This document shows positions 27,277 through 35,118 of a stretch of DNA of 64,000 bases, in pieces. Numbering within the stretch: the stretch's first letter is position 1; each line of letters begins with the position of its first letter. The notes beneath the pieces are model-generated. The model was not told the DNA's origin and did not search any database. It saw nothing but the letters and a program-made list of their open reading frames with translations. Origin of the DNA: Henriciella pelagia (GTDB taxonomy: Bacteria; Pseudomonadota; Alphaproteobacteria; Caulobacterales; Hyphomonadaceae). The stretch spans positions 372,001-436,000 of the forward strand of contig NZ_NCSU01000007.1 of assembly GCF_002088945.1 (NCBI RefSeq). Direction: 5' to 3'. A program made the position numbers and the translations under genes.

Positions 27277-27318
27277 GCTCTCACGAAAGGACTTCCTGAA
27301 GTGTTGTTGGCGGTCGAC

Positions 27319-27861
27319 CTATCGGGCCCGGCCCCAGACGCGAAGCGGGTCGAACGCGCCGTCTTCTGCCGCCGCTTTCAGTTCTTCCAGCTGGCGCATG
27401 ACCGGGCTGGCCTCGTCGCCATGGCCGGCGAGGTAGATGGCCGCGTCGAGACGGCAGATCCGGCTGAACAGGTTCTCGGCATTCTCGACCAGATCGAGAA
27501 AATGGTCTGGCAGGCCGCGTCCGCGCTGCTTGGACGGGTCGAGCGGTGGGCCATCGCGGCTGATCCGGTACTTCTTGGCCAGCGCATCCTCATGCTTCAT
27601 GTCACCGTCGCGAACGGCGCGCTGCATGACCAGCCAGCTTGCGGCCTGCATCAGCTTGGTGGTGAGCTCCATGCTCCAGGCGGCATAGGTCAGGCCCGCC
27701 TCACGCGGCAGCTTCTGCGACATGTCCCGGCCCGGACCATCCAGATAGGAGGCGGTTTCCTCAACCAGCGCCATGCCATCAGCGAAGACCTTCTCGAACA
27801 CCCGGCTCGCGGTAAAATCGGGCATGTTGAAATCGTCACTGAAGTCTGGAGATACGGCCAT
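27319..27861 (-). CDS. DUF1465 protein, RcdA-like
   Basis: A 180-residue helical protein of the DUF1465 family, which includes Caulobacter RcdA, an adaptor that helps the ClpXP protease degrade the cell-cycle regulator CtrA. The conserved core is visible at about 20-75: FADGMALVEETASYLDG, then LTYAAWSMELTTKLMQAASWL. The open frame begins at 27936, but the ATG at 27861 matches the family N-terminus (MAVSPDFSDDFN). It is 106 bases after the DUF1192 gene on the same strand. The RcdA link is by family recall; orthology is not tested. Confidence 0.75.
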   Translation of the reverse strand: MAVSPDFSDDFNMPDFTASRVFEKVFADGMALVEETASYLDGPGRDMSQKLPREAGLTYAAWSMELTTKLMQAASWLVMQRAVRDGDMKHEDALAKKYRISRDGPPLDPSKQRGRGLPDHFLDLVENAENLFSRICRLDAAIYLAGHGDEASPVMRQLEELKAAAEDGAFDPLRVWGRAR

Positions 27862-27967
27862 GAAAGTCTCGGATTCTTGTCGTCGGCGTCTGTCGTGCCC
27901 CGGCTGGCGGGCAACACATTCCGTTTTACGGGGCAACCCGTTTAAGGGGTCTTAAGAGACGGCACGC

Positions 27968-28138
27968 TCAGCTCTTGAAGATGCTGTCTGCAGCAGACTT
28001 GTGATCCTGTTTCTTGCGGATTTCCGCTTCGCAGGCGGCGATCTCAGCCTTCAGCGCTTCGACACGCGCTTTCAGTTCATCAACCGAGAGCCTTTCCAGG
28101 TCCAGCTTGGCGGGTTTCGGTGCCTCTTCTTCAAACAT
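27968..28138 (-). CDS. DUF1192 family small coiled-coil protein
   Basis: A 56-residue protein, MFEEEAPKPAKLDLERL at the start, then a charged helix (VDELKARVEALKAEIAACEA) and the C-terminal family signature K-S-A-A-D-S-I-F-K-S. GGGAG precedes the ATG. DUF1192 proteins are small, alphaproteobacterial and of unknown function; they commonly neighbour the DUF1465/RcdA gene and a quinone oxidoreductase gene, as here. Confidence 0.85.
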   Translation of the reverse strand: MFEEEAPKPAKLDLERLSVDELKARVEALKAEIAACEAEIRKKQDHKSAADSIFKS

Positions 28139-28223
28139 TGATCCATCTCCCTTGTGCCTCTAGGCATGCTTGCCACAAGGCAAATGCACTGCCGCGAACA
28201 AATCAAGCAGGAATCTCGTTCCC

Positions 28224-29201
28224 ATGACTAACATGATGAAAGCGATCATCGCCGAAGACGGACAGCCATTGAAAGTCGCCGAGGTCGAACGACCTGCAAT
28301 CGGTGACAATGAGGTTCTGGTGAAAGTCGCCGCTGCGGGTCTCAACCGCGCCGATCTGGTCCAGCGCGCCGGAAAATATCCGCCGCCGCCAGGCGCCTCG
28401 CCGATCATGGGCCTTGAATGTTCAGGCACTGTCGAGACGGTCGGGGCGAAGGTCACAAAGTGGAAGCCCGGCGACAAGGTCTGCGCGCTTCTCGCGGGTG
28501 GCGGCTATGCCGAATACGCCGCAATCGATGAAGGCTCGCTCCTGCCCGTTCCAGAAAATCTCAGCCTTCTGGAAGCAGCCGCCCTGCCTGAAGCGATGAT
28601 GACGGTCTACGCCAACATCTTCATGCGGTGCGCTTTTCGCGAGGGTGAAAGCATCCTCATCCATGGCGGCACATCCGGCATTGGCTCAATGGCGATCCAG
28701 ATGGTGAAAGCAGCGGGCGCAAAGGACATCTGGACCACAGCAGGCACAGCCGAGAAATGCGAGGCTGCCACCGGCTTCGGCGCCACGCGCGCGATCAATT
28801 ACAAGACCGAGGATTTCGAGGCCGTCGTGCGTGATGGCGGCGGGGCAGACGTCACGCTCGACATGGTCGGCGGGGATTATGTCCAGAAGAACATCTCGGC
28901 CGCAAGGGTGAACGGTCGCATCTGCAATATCGCCTATCTGAATGGTCCTGTGGTTGAGCTCAACCTGATGCCACTCATGCTGAAGCGTCTCGTCCTGACC
29001 GGCACCACGCTGCGAGCACGCCCGGTCGCGGAAAAATCAGACATCCGCGCCGCCATTGAGGAGAAATTCTGGCCGCTCGTCGCCTCCGGCGCGATAAGAC
29101 CCGTCATTGATGAGGTCTATCCCTTCGCCCAGGCCGATGCAGCGCAGGCAGCAATGGCCAAGGGCGGGCACACGGGAAAGATCCTGCTCGACCTCTCCTG
29201 A
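28224..29201 (+). CDS. NAD(P)H:quinone oxidoreductase, zinc-free MDR family (PIG3-like)
   Basis: A 325-residue medium-chain dehydrogenase/reductase. N-terminal GroES-like domain (MMKAIIAEDGQPLKVAEV, AAGLNRADLVQRAGKYPPPPGAS), then the Rossmann domain with ILIHGGTSGIGSMAIQMVKA near residue 145 and ATRAINYKTEDF. No zinc-ligand Cys/His set is present, consistent with the quinone oxidoreductase branch. The ATG at 28224 is preceded by AGGAA; the upstream TTG at 28170 is not needed. It reads away from the DUF1192/RcdA-like pair. Confidence 0.9.
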   Translation: MTNMMKAIIAEDGQPLKVAEVERPAIGDNEVLVKVAAAGLNRADLVQRAGKYPPPPGASPIMGLECSGTVETVGAKVTKWKPGDKVCALLAGGGYAEYAAIDEGSLLPVPENLSLLEAAALPEAMMTVYANIFMRCAFREGESILIHGGTSGIGSMAIQMVKAAGAKDIWTTAGTAEKCEAATGFGATRAINYKTEDFEAVVRDGGGADVTLDMVGGDYVQKNISAARVNGRICNIAYLNGPVVELNLMPLMLKRLVLTGTTLRARPVAEKSDIRAAIEEKFWPLVASGAIRPVIDEVYPFAQADAAQAAMAKGGHTGKILLDLS

Positions 29202-29241
29202 CCTGTGAATCGCGCGCAGCGCGCGAGAGTATTGATTCGCG

Positions 29242-29258
29242 CACACTTTATGAGTGTG
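29242..29258. promoter_or_regulatory. Inverted repeat upstream of the hybrid kinase gene
   Basis: CACACT and AGTGTG are inverted around TTATG, 60 bases before the kinase ATG; a third AGTGTG copy follows at 29268-29273. Just upstream, TCGCGCGC/GCGCGCGA (29207-29225) is a second palindrome. Either may be a regulatory site or a weak end for the oxidoreductase transcript. Confidence 0.3.
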
Positions 29259-29318
29259 TTACCGTCGAGTGTGCTCTCAGGAATTTTCTCCATGACGCGA
29301 GCGACAGTTTGGATCTAG

Positions 29319-30731
29319 ATGCCCCATCGCTTTGAAGCCTTGCGTAGGGACGCCGCCTCGATGGAGGCCGCGTTCCACACCATGGCGAACTCCATTCCGC
29401 AACTGGCCTGGATGGCTGAGCCGGATGGCAGCATCTTCTGGTACAATCAGCGCTGGTACGACTACACCGGCACGAGGCTGGAAGAGATGAAGGGGTGGGG
29501 CTGGAAGGCCGTCCATCACCCAGACCATGTCGACCGGGTGGTCGAAAAAATCACCCATGCCTTCACCACGGGCGAGCCTTGGGAAGACCTCTTCCCCCTG
29601 CGCAGTCACACGGGCGAGTATCGCTGGTTCCTGTCGCGCGCCCTGCCGATCCGCGACGAGTCTGGGGCGATCCAGCGCTGGTTCGGCACCAATACCGACG
29701 TCACCGAACAGAAGAAATCCGAAGAACGCCAGACACTGCTGATGCGCGAGATCGACCACCGCGCCAAGAATGCGCTGGCTGTCGCCCAGGCCGTTGTCAG
29801 CCTGACCAAGGCCGACAATGTCGAAGCCTACAAGGCATCGGTCGAAGGCCGGATCGCATCGCTCGCCCGCGCCCACAGCCTTCTGGCCGCTTCTCGCTGG
29901 GACGGCGCAGACCTGAAGCGCCTGATCAGCGACGAAATCGCGCCCTATGACGACAGGACGCTCCGGCGCGTAACGCTGTCGGGGCCGTCCATTATTCTGG
30001 AACCATCCACGGCCCAGTCGCTCGCCCTTATCGTCCATGAACTGTCGACCAATGCGGCGAAATATGGCGCCCTATCCTCGCCGGATGGTCGGCTTGATGT
30101 CACCTGGGAGCTTAAGCAGGGCGAAATCCAGCTCCTCTGGCAGGAATCCGGCATTGAACTGCTTGCGCTTCCCTCACAATCGGGATTTGGCACAACCCTG
30201 CTCGACCGTCTCATCCGCGAGTTTGCCGAGGGCGAACTTCACCGCGAATGGACAAGGGAAGGCCTCAAGGCGAAAATCTTCATCCGCACCAACCGCGATC
30301 ACCCCTCCGGTCGCAAGCCGGACCCGTCGCTGATACAGCCTGCTGCGGAATCGCATTCGACGAACCTGCCTTCAGTCCTGATCGTCGAGGATGAGGTGCT
30401 GACGGCCATGGACCTCGAATTCAGGATAGCCGAGGCAGGCTACCGCGTCATCGGACCGGCTGGAACGGTCGAAGAGGCCCGCGAACTTGTTGAATCGGAC
30501 ATGCCGAAGATTGCCCTGCTTGACGGAAATGTGGGCGGCGTGAAATCCTTCGATCTGGCGATGGGCCTGCGTGTCGCGGGGGTCGAGATTGTTTTCTGCA
30601 CAGGTTATGAAGAGCTGGAAAACCTGCCGGACGGCCTGGGGGACTGCGCTGTCGTCTCGAAGCCGTTTCGTGATGAAGTCCTGCTTGATGCCCTGCGCCA
30701 GGCGCGCGAGAAACTCGAAGAGATTCAATAG
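29319..30731 (+). CDS. PAS - HWE histidine kinase - receiver hybrid protein
   Basis: A 470-residue soluble signalling protein. A PAS/PAC sensor (about 15-135; IPQLAWMAEPDGSIFWYNQRW to FGTNTDVTEQKK) is followed by an HWE-type kinase: phospho-acceptor His147 in EIDHRAKNALAV, N-box His240 in HELSTNAAKYGAL and the W-x-E motif at 274-276. A receiver domain (about 350-465) has VLIVEDE, phospho-acceptor Asp402 in LLDGN and the Lys of SKPF. No membrane helix. HWE kinases are common in alphaproteobacteria, often as light or general-stress sensors; here kinase and receiver are fused and there is no output domain, implying a phosphorelay to another protein. Confidence 0.92.
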   Translation: MPHRFEALRRDAASMEAAFHTMANSIPQLAWMAEPDGSIFWYNQRWYDYTGTRLEEMKGWGWKAVHHPDHVDRVVEKITHAFTTGEPWEDLFPLRSHTGEYRWFLSRALPIRDESGAIQRWFGTNTDVTEQKKSEERQTLLMREIDHRAKNALAVAQAVVSLTKADNVEAYKASVEGRIASLARAHSLLAASRWDGADLKRLISDEIAPYDDRTLRRVTLSGPSIILEPSTAQSLALIVHELSTNAAKYGALSSPDGRLDVTWELKQGEIQLLWQESGIELLALPSQSGFGTTLLDRLIREFAEGELHREWTREGLKAKIFIRTNRDHPSGRKPDPSLIQPAAESHSTNLPSVLIVEDEVLTAMDLEFRIAEAGYRVIGPAGTVEEARELVESDMPKIALLDGNVGGVKSFDLAMGLRVAGVEIVFCTGYEELENLPDGLGDCAVVSKPFRDEVLLDALRQAREKLEEIQ

Positions 30732-30786
30732 TCCGCAGACTTGCGATAATCTGTTTTTCAATGTTCAGCTTTCCAGCGAGTGAGGC

Positions 30787-31449
30787 ATGGCAAAATCGGG
30801 CTTGGTACAAATCGCAATGGCGGCAGCCGCCTCGCTGCTGATGGCGGCGTGCGTGACGCCCTGGCCGCCCACAGACACGCCGAAAACCGCAGACGCCCCG
30901 CCCCCCCTCACTATTGACCGGCTCCCGGCCGACTTCGTTCACAATGGCGGTGAGCCGCGCAGCGCCGACACAATTGACATGATCGTCATCCATACAATCG
31001 GCGGCCCGCTCTGCGAGGCGGGCGAAATCCGCTTTGCCGAGATTGGCGGGTCAGCCGTTTTCTGGCGCGACTGGTTTCTCGACCAGGACGACAAGTCGAT
31101 CCATTACGTGATCGGGCGCGACGGCGCGATTGCCCAGCAGCGCCCGGACCTTCGCACGGCCGGCCATGTCAGTTTTCACGGCGTGCGCGAGAATGTGAAC
31201 CGCCGCTCCATCGGCATCGAACTCGTCAATGATGGGGACGGCAAGGACCCGTTTCCACCGGCACAGATCGAAGCGGTCACGGCGCTCGTAAAAAAATTGT
31301 CCGCCGATTATGGGCTCGGGCCTGAAGATGTTTTCAGCCATTCCGAACTCGACCCCCGCCGGCTCGAAGGCTGCGGCGACAATTACAGGCGCGTGGACCC
31401 CGGCCCGCTCTTTCCCATGACTGACCTCAAGGCGGCGCTCGCCGATTAG
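30787..31449 (+). CDS. N-acetylmuramoyl-L-alanine amidase lipoprotein (Amidase_2, AmiD-like)
   Basis: A 220-residue protein with lipobox LLMAAC (about residue 22), so lipid-anchored in the envelope. The Amidase_2 zinc ligands can be placed: His in VIHTIGGP, His in FSHSELDP and Asp in RRVDPGPLF. NRRSIGIELVNDGDG is typical of the fold. It cleaves the bond between MurNAc and L-Ala in peptidoglycan fragments. The ORF starts 55 bases after the hybrid kinase. Immediately downstream is the CtrA-type site of the next gene. Confidence 0.9.
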   Translation: MAKSGLVQIAMAAAASLLMAACVTPWPPTDTPKTADAPPPLTIDRLPADFVHNGGEPRSADTIDMIVIHTIGGPLCEAGEIRFAEIGGSAVFWRDWFLDQDDKSIHYVIGRDGAIAQQRPDLRTAGHVSFHGVRENVNRRSIGIELVNDGDGKDPFPPAQIEAVTALVKKLSADYGLGPEDVFSHSELDPRRLEGCGDNYRRVDPGPLFPMTDLKAALAD

Positions 31450-31482
31450 GCCCGCCATCCGGTAACCTCCCGTCAATCTCGG

Positions 31483-31497
31483 TTAACGGCGGCTTAA
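31483..31497. promoter_or_regulatory. Predicted CtrA binding box TTAA-N7-TTAA
   Basis: TTAACGGCGGCTTAAC contains both TTAA halves with the exact seven-base spacing of the CtrA consensus (TTAA-N7-TTAA). It is 47 bases before the start of the PLC/HhH fusion gene, in its 95-base upstream region. The site and spacing are seen directly; CtrA control is inferred. Confidence 0.7.
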
Positions 31498-31544
31498 CCA
31501 AAGCGGCGTTCTCATGCTCCCCGAGGAAACAACGGGGAGCCATC

Positions 31545-33158
31545 ATGACCACCAGCCTTCTGCAGAACGTGATCGTCGCGCATCGCTGCCGCTCGACGCA
31601 TCACTTCATCGCGATGGAAGCGCTCAATCATATTGATGGCCCCGACGCGGATGACTGGCGAAACCTGCTCCTGGCAGAGCATATGTGGCTGCTGGAAGGG
31701 GCGAAGGCGCCTGACACCGACTTCAAGGACTTCAAGAACCACGTCCTCCATGTCTCCGAAGGCAACTGGGGCGGCGCGCAGGATGCCGCCACCGAATGGT
31801 ATGGCCGCGCGGTCGAGGCCCTCCGCGACAGGAAATGGGGCTACGCCGCCTATGCGCTCGGCGTGATGAGCCACTATTATTCAGACCCGTGTCAGCCCTT
31901 CCATACCGGCCAGACCGAAGAGGAAGGTTCCATCCACCGCGCCGTCGAATGGTCGATTGCCAAGTCACGGGACGAGATCGTCCGCCGCATTGAGGCAAAA
32001 GGCTACCCTGACGTGCCGGCTGGCGATGGACCGGGATTTGTTGCTGACATGGTGCTGGCCGGTGCGCAGCGCTCTCACCCGCACTATCAGACCTTCATCG
32101 ATCATTACGATATTGATGTCGGCGCGAAGAACCCGCCTGCCGGGCTCGACGACACGATGCTCGACGCCATTGCCGACCTTTGCGCCTATGCCACCAAGGG
32201 CATCGCGACGCTCTATGTGCGCGCCATCAAGGAAGCGAAGGTCAAACCCAGGAAGGTGAACCTGAAGCTGCGCGGCTATCTCGCCACGCTCGACATTCCC
32301 ATCCGCTGGGTCACCAAGAAGATGGACAATGCCGCCGACCGGGCGATCGTGACCAAGATGTACAAGGAGCTTCAGGAGACCGGAAAGGTCATCAAGTCGC
32401 TCCCCGATGACGACAAGGCGATCCGCAAGGTCCACGCCCGCGACGTGCTGCGCATGCCGATTGAAAAGCTCGACGCGCTTGCACCCAGACCAACCGGCAC
32501 GAAACACACCCCGCGCATCATCGAGCCTGACGTCAAACAGGTCGAGCCCGCGCCAATGCAGGAAGCGGTGCCCGTTCCAGAACCTGTTGCTGCAGCGCCT
32601 GTGGAAGAGGCGCCGCTGCCAGAGCCCGCTGTCGACACCGTGCCGGAACAGGAGGCCGAGACTGCGCCTGTCGCCGATACAGAGCCTGAAGCGGACGAAA
32701 CGCCAGCCGCGTCCCGCGATCCGGTCATCGTCTCGGCAGCCTCCGAACTCACCCTGGACAGCGACGTTGTCGACGCGCCTTCCATCGGGCCAAAGACCGC
32801 CGAACGCCTTGCCAAGATCGGCATCACCACGATAGCCGATCTGCTCGACGCCAATCCGATGGACAGCGCCGACGCCCTCGACACCGGCTACATCACGCCG
32901 GAAAGCTTCGCGGACTGGCAGGACCAGGCGCGCCTCAAGATGGCCCTGCCGAGCCTGCGGGTGCACGATGTGCAAATCCTCGTCGGCGCCGGCTATCGCA
33001 GTCTCGAGGCGGTCGCCAATGCCAGCGCCTCAGAGCTTCTCAAGGCCTCCATAGCCTTTGTCGAGACCCCCGAAGCGCGCCGCATCATTTCCGGCTCAAG
33101 CGCCCCCGACGCCGAAGAAATCAACAGCTGGATCGGCATGGCGAAGGACGTGGGCTGA
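31545..33158 (+). CDS. Zinc-dependent phospholipase C-fold protein fused to DUF4332-like helix-hairpin-helix domain
   Basis: A 537-residue protein with no signal peptide. The N-terminal part (about 10-200) has the S1/P1 nuclease - zinc PLC ligand pattern: His110-x3-Asp114-x5-His120 (SHYYSDPCQPFH) and His131-x3-Glu135 (HRAVE). A basic segment (about 220-320) and a Pro/Glu-rich linker (about 324-400) precede a C-terminal helix-hairpin-helix region resembling DUF4332 (APSIGPKTAERLAKIGITTIADLL, then QILVGAGYRSLEAVANASASELL). HhH domains usually bind DNA; an intracellular hydrolase acting on a nucleic acid or phosphodiester is a possible reading. A CtrA-type box lies upstream. Exact activity unknown. 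Confidence 0.8.
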   Translation: MTTSLLQNVIVAHRCRSTHHFIAMEALNHIDGPDADDWRNLLLAEHMWLLEGAKAPDTDFKDFKNHVLHVSEGNWGGAQDAATEWYGRAVEALRDRKWGYAAYALGVMSHYYSDPCQPFHTGQTEEEGSIHRAVEWSIAKSRDEIVRRIEAKGYPDVPAGDGPGFVADMVLAGAQRSHPHYQTFIDHYDIDVGAKNPPAGLDDTMLDAIADLCAYATKGIATLYVRAIKEAKVKPRKVNLKLRGYLATLDIPIRWVTKKMDNAADRAIVTKMYKELQETGKVIKSLPDDDKAIRKVHARDVLRMPIEKLDALAPRPTGTKHTPRIIEPDVKQVEPAPMQEAVPVPEPVAAAPVEEAPLPEPAVDTVPEQEAETAPVADTEPEADETPAASRDPVIVSAASELTLDSDVVDAPSIGPKTAERLAKIGITTIADLLDANPMDSADALDTGYITPESFADWQDQARLKMALPSLRVHDVQILVGAGYRSLEAVANASASELLKASIAFVETPEARRIISGSSAPDAEEINSWIGMAKDVG

Positions 33159-33200
33159 TCGTCCTGTTGCACCCGCCTTCCCTTTCGCGCGCTTAGCGCG

Positions 33201-33206
33201 TATAAT
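33201..33206 (+). promoter_or_regulatory. Perfect -10 element upstream of the trcR-like gene
   Basis: TATAAT lies about 97 bases before the ATG, preceded by the small palindrome CGCGC-TTA-GCGCG (33187-33199). No good -35 is found at 17 bases (TTCCCT). The -10 is likely; the full promoter is tentative. Confidence 0.45.
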
Positions 33207-33247
33207 CTCTGCCGTTAGGAATAATTCCCCTTCTGGAACCCTGACCG

Positions 33248-33271
33248 CCCGGCCGAAAGGTCGGGCGGCTT
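33248..33271 (+). promoter_or_regulatory. 5' UTR hairpin with GAAA tetraloop
   Basis: CCGCCCGGCC and GGTCGGGCGG form a ten-base-pair stem (one G-T pair) closed by GAAA, a stable GNRA loop, between the putative promoter and the ribosome site of the trcR-like gene. No T run follows, so it looks like a leader structure, not a terminator. Confidence 0.5.
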
Positions 33272-33302
33272 GCGTTTCGGGACCAAGCAAACGGAGCCCA
33301 AA

Positions 33303-33971
33303 ATGGCCGAAATTCTGATGCCAAAGGCGACAGCAGTCTGGCTGATCGACAATACAACGCTTTCCTTTGACCAGATCGCGGACCTGTGCGGCCTGCACAA
33401 GCTGGAAGTCAAGGGCATTGCCGATGGCGACGTTGCCGAGAACATGCGCGGCGTGGACCCGATCTCGCGCGGTGAGCTTACCCGTGAGGAAATCCGCAAG
33501 GGCGAAGAGAATCCGGACTACCGCCTGCACGTGGCCGAGTCGAAGATCGCTCACATCCCGCAGCCAAAGCGGAAGGGCGCCCGCTATACGCCGGTCGCTC
33601 GCCGCGCCGACAAGCCGGATGCGATTGCCTGGTTCATCCGCAACCACCCTGAGGTTTCCGACCCGCAGATCTCCAAGCTGATCGGCACGACCAAGGCGAC
33701 CATCACCAATGTCCGCGAGAAAACCCACTGGAACTCGCAGAACATCAAACCGGTCGACCCTGTGACCCTCGGCCTTTGTTCACAGATCGAGCTGGACGAA
33801 GTCGTCAACAAGGCCGTTGACCGCCGCAAGAAACTCGACGCGATGAAGGAAAGCGAAGGCCCGGGCCTCAAACCAGCCGAGGAAGCCGACGCGGCCTCCG
33901 AAGCCGAGCAGTCTTCCTCCGACAGCAATGAGCCAAACGCCGACGACGTCTTCAGCGCGTTCAAGGACTAG
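33303..33971 (+). CDS. DUF1013 protein, TrcR-like cell-cycle transcriptional regulator
   Basis: A 222-residue protein of the DUF1013 family, named TrcR in Caulobacter-type cell-cycle work. Conserved text includes LMPKATAVWLIDNTTLSF at the N-terminus, FDQIADLCGLHKLEVKGIADG (a helix-turn-helix-like region) and IGTTKATITNVREKTHWN. The C-terminus is an acidic, low-complexity tail. The ATG at 33303 follows GGAG; the longer frame from 33270 has no support. A perfect TATAAT and a leader hairpin precede it. The role in transcription is by family; the partner genes are not known from sequence. Confidence 0.82.
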   Translation: MAEILMPKATAVWLIDNTTLSFDQIADLCGLHKLEVKGIADGDVAENMRGVDPISRGELTREEIRKGEENPDYRLHVAESKIAHIPQPKRKGARYTPVARRADKPDAIAWFIRNHPEVSDPQISKLIGTTKATITNVREKTHWNSQNIKPVDPVTLGLCSQIELDEVVNKAVDRRKKLDAMKESEGPGLKPAEEADAASEAEQSSSDSNEPNADDVFSAFKD

Positions 33972-33972
33972 G

Positions 33973-34191
33973 CACCCCACCCCGACCCTCCCATGAAGGG
34001 GAAGGGGGATGGCGGCGCGCCAAGATACAGGTATTTTGGCAGCGACCTCATGGGTCGACTTCGCTCACCATGTCGGCCTTGAATGCAACGTAAGAAAAAG
34101 CCCGACATGGTGAGCGAAGTCGAACCATAGCGGGCGATAAGCGTAAACTTTGAAACCATCGCCTCCCTCTGGGGAGGGTCGGGGTGGGCCG
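33973..34191. repeat. Nested palindromic element, family A copy 1
   Basis: Fills the 241-base gap between the convergent trcR-like and methyltransferase genes. The inner arms, 34051-34076 and 34102-34127, pair as a near-perfect stem built on TCGACTTCGCTCACCATGTC around a loop of about 25 bases. The outer arms are CACCCCACCCCGACCCTCC (33973) and its complement near 34172-34188. It very likely forms a two-way terminator for both genes. Confidence 0.9.
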
Positions 34192-34212
34192 CCGCATCAC
34201 CTGCTTATCGGA

Positions 34213-35118
34213 TCAGCGCTTTCCCGCCTTGCGCACCGCATCGGCCAGCGAGTGTTTCGCGCTTCCCGGCCGCAGGGGCTTTGGCTGGCTCGCATCAGGC
34301 GCCCAGCCGGACAGCCAGACAACATTGAATGTCGCCCTCAGCCGCCCGTCCGGGTCGGCAAAGCGCTCGGCATAGATTTCCGCCATGCGAGCGAGGATGC
34401 GCGGCGAGAGCGGCCGGCGCGGCGCTTTCTCATTTGCCGCAAACGCGGCCTGTTCGCCCATGCCCTTGAGGTCAGCGAGTAGCCGGAAGGGGTCCCCATA
34501 ACGCACTGTCACTGTCTCAAGATCGACCACTGGCAGCGCAAATCCCGCCCGCTGCATCAGCCCGGCCATGTCCTGCAGCCCCGGCAGTGGCGAGACACGC
34601 GGTGCAGCCCCGCCTGTCAGCTCTGTTTCCGCTTCTATCAGGCTGGTGCGCAATTCGCTGAGCGTTCCCGCCCCGAACAGGCAGCCGAGGAACAGCCCAT
34701 CCGGCTTGAGCGCCTGCCGGATCTGGATAAGCGCGCCGGGCAAGTCATTCACCCAGTGCAGCGCCAGCACGCTGGTCACCAGATCATAGGTCGCATCCGG
34801 CAGGCCAAAGGTCTCACCGGCAATCCCGCGCGCCTCGACACCCCTTGCCATTGCCAGGGCCCGAAGCCGCGGCGACGCCTCAAGCGCCTCAATCGCCGCA
34901 ACCTGCGGATGCGCCGCAAGCATTTCGGTCGCTGTGCCATCATGCGCCCCGAAATCCAGCGCCCGCTGGAAGGTCCGGGAAACGTCTTCCAGCCGTTCAA
35001 TGAGTTGACTCGACTCCCGGCGTTTCAGGAAGTCATATTCGCCATAGGTTCCGGCGGCCCGGTCGCGGTGCATTTGCACCTGGGCAGCGTCGAACAGCTT
35101 GGGTGGGGTTGGTGTCAT
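34213..35118 (-). CDS. SAM-dependent methyltransferase, NDUFAF5/BioC-like
   Basis: A 301-residue class I methyltransferase. It begins with the F-D-x2-x-V-x-M-H-R-D-R-A-A block shared with mitochondrial NDUFAF5, has a modified SAM motif I (ALDFGAHDGTATEML, about 53-67) and the LVTSVLALHWVNDLPGAL motif. NDUFAF5 hydroxylates an Arg of complex I; BioC methylates malonyl-ACP. No biotin genes are near, so NDUFAF5-type is more likely. The ATG at 35118 overlaps the comF ATG on the other strand within one CATG. Confidence 0.8.
   Translation of the reverse strand: MTPTPPKLFDAAQVQMHRDRAAGTYGEYDFLKRRESSQLIERLEDVSRTFQRALDFGAHDGTATEMLAAHPQVAAIEALEASPRLRALAMARGVEARGIAGETFGLPDATYDLVTSVLALHWVNDLPGALIQIRQALKPDGLFLGCLFGAGTLSELRTSLIEAETELTGGAAPRVSPLPGLQDMAGLMQRAGFALPVVDLETVTVRYGDPFRLLADLKGMGEQAAFAANEKAPRRPLSPRILARMAEIYAERFADPDGRLRATFNVVWLSGWAPDASQPKPLRPGSAKHSLADAVRKAGKR

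Noticed and set aside
34049-34127. tRNA-like T-arm text (GGTTCGA) in the repeat elements
   Set aside because: No anticodon or acceptor stem surrounds it; the match comes from the palindrome itself.
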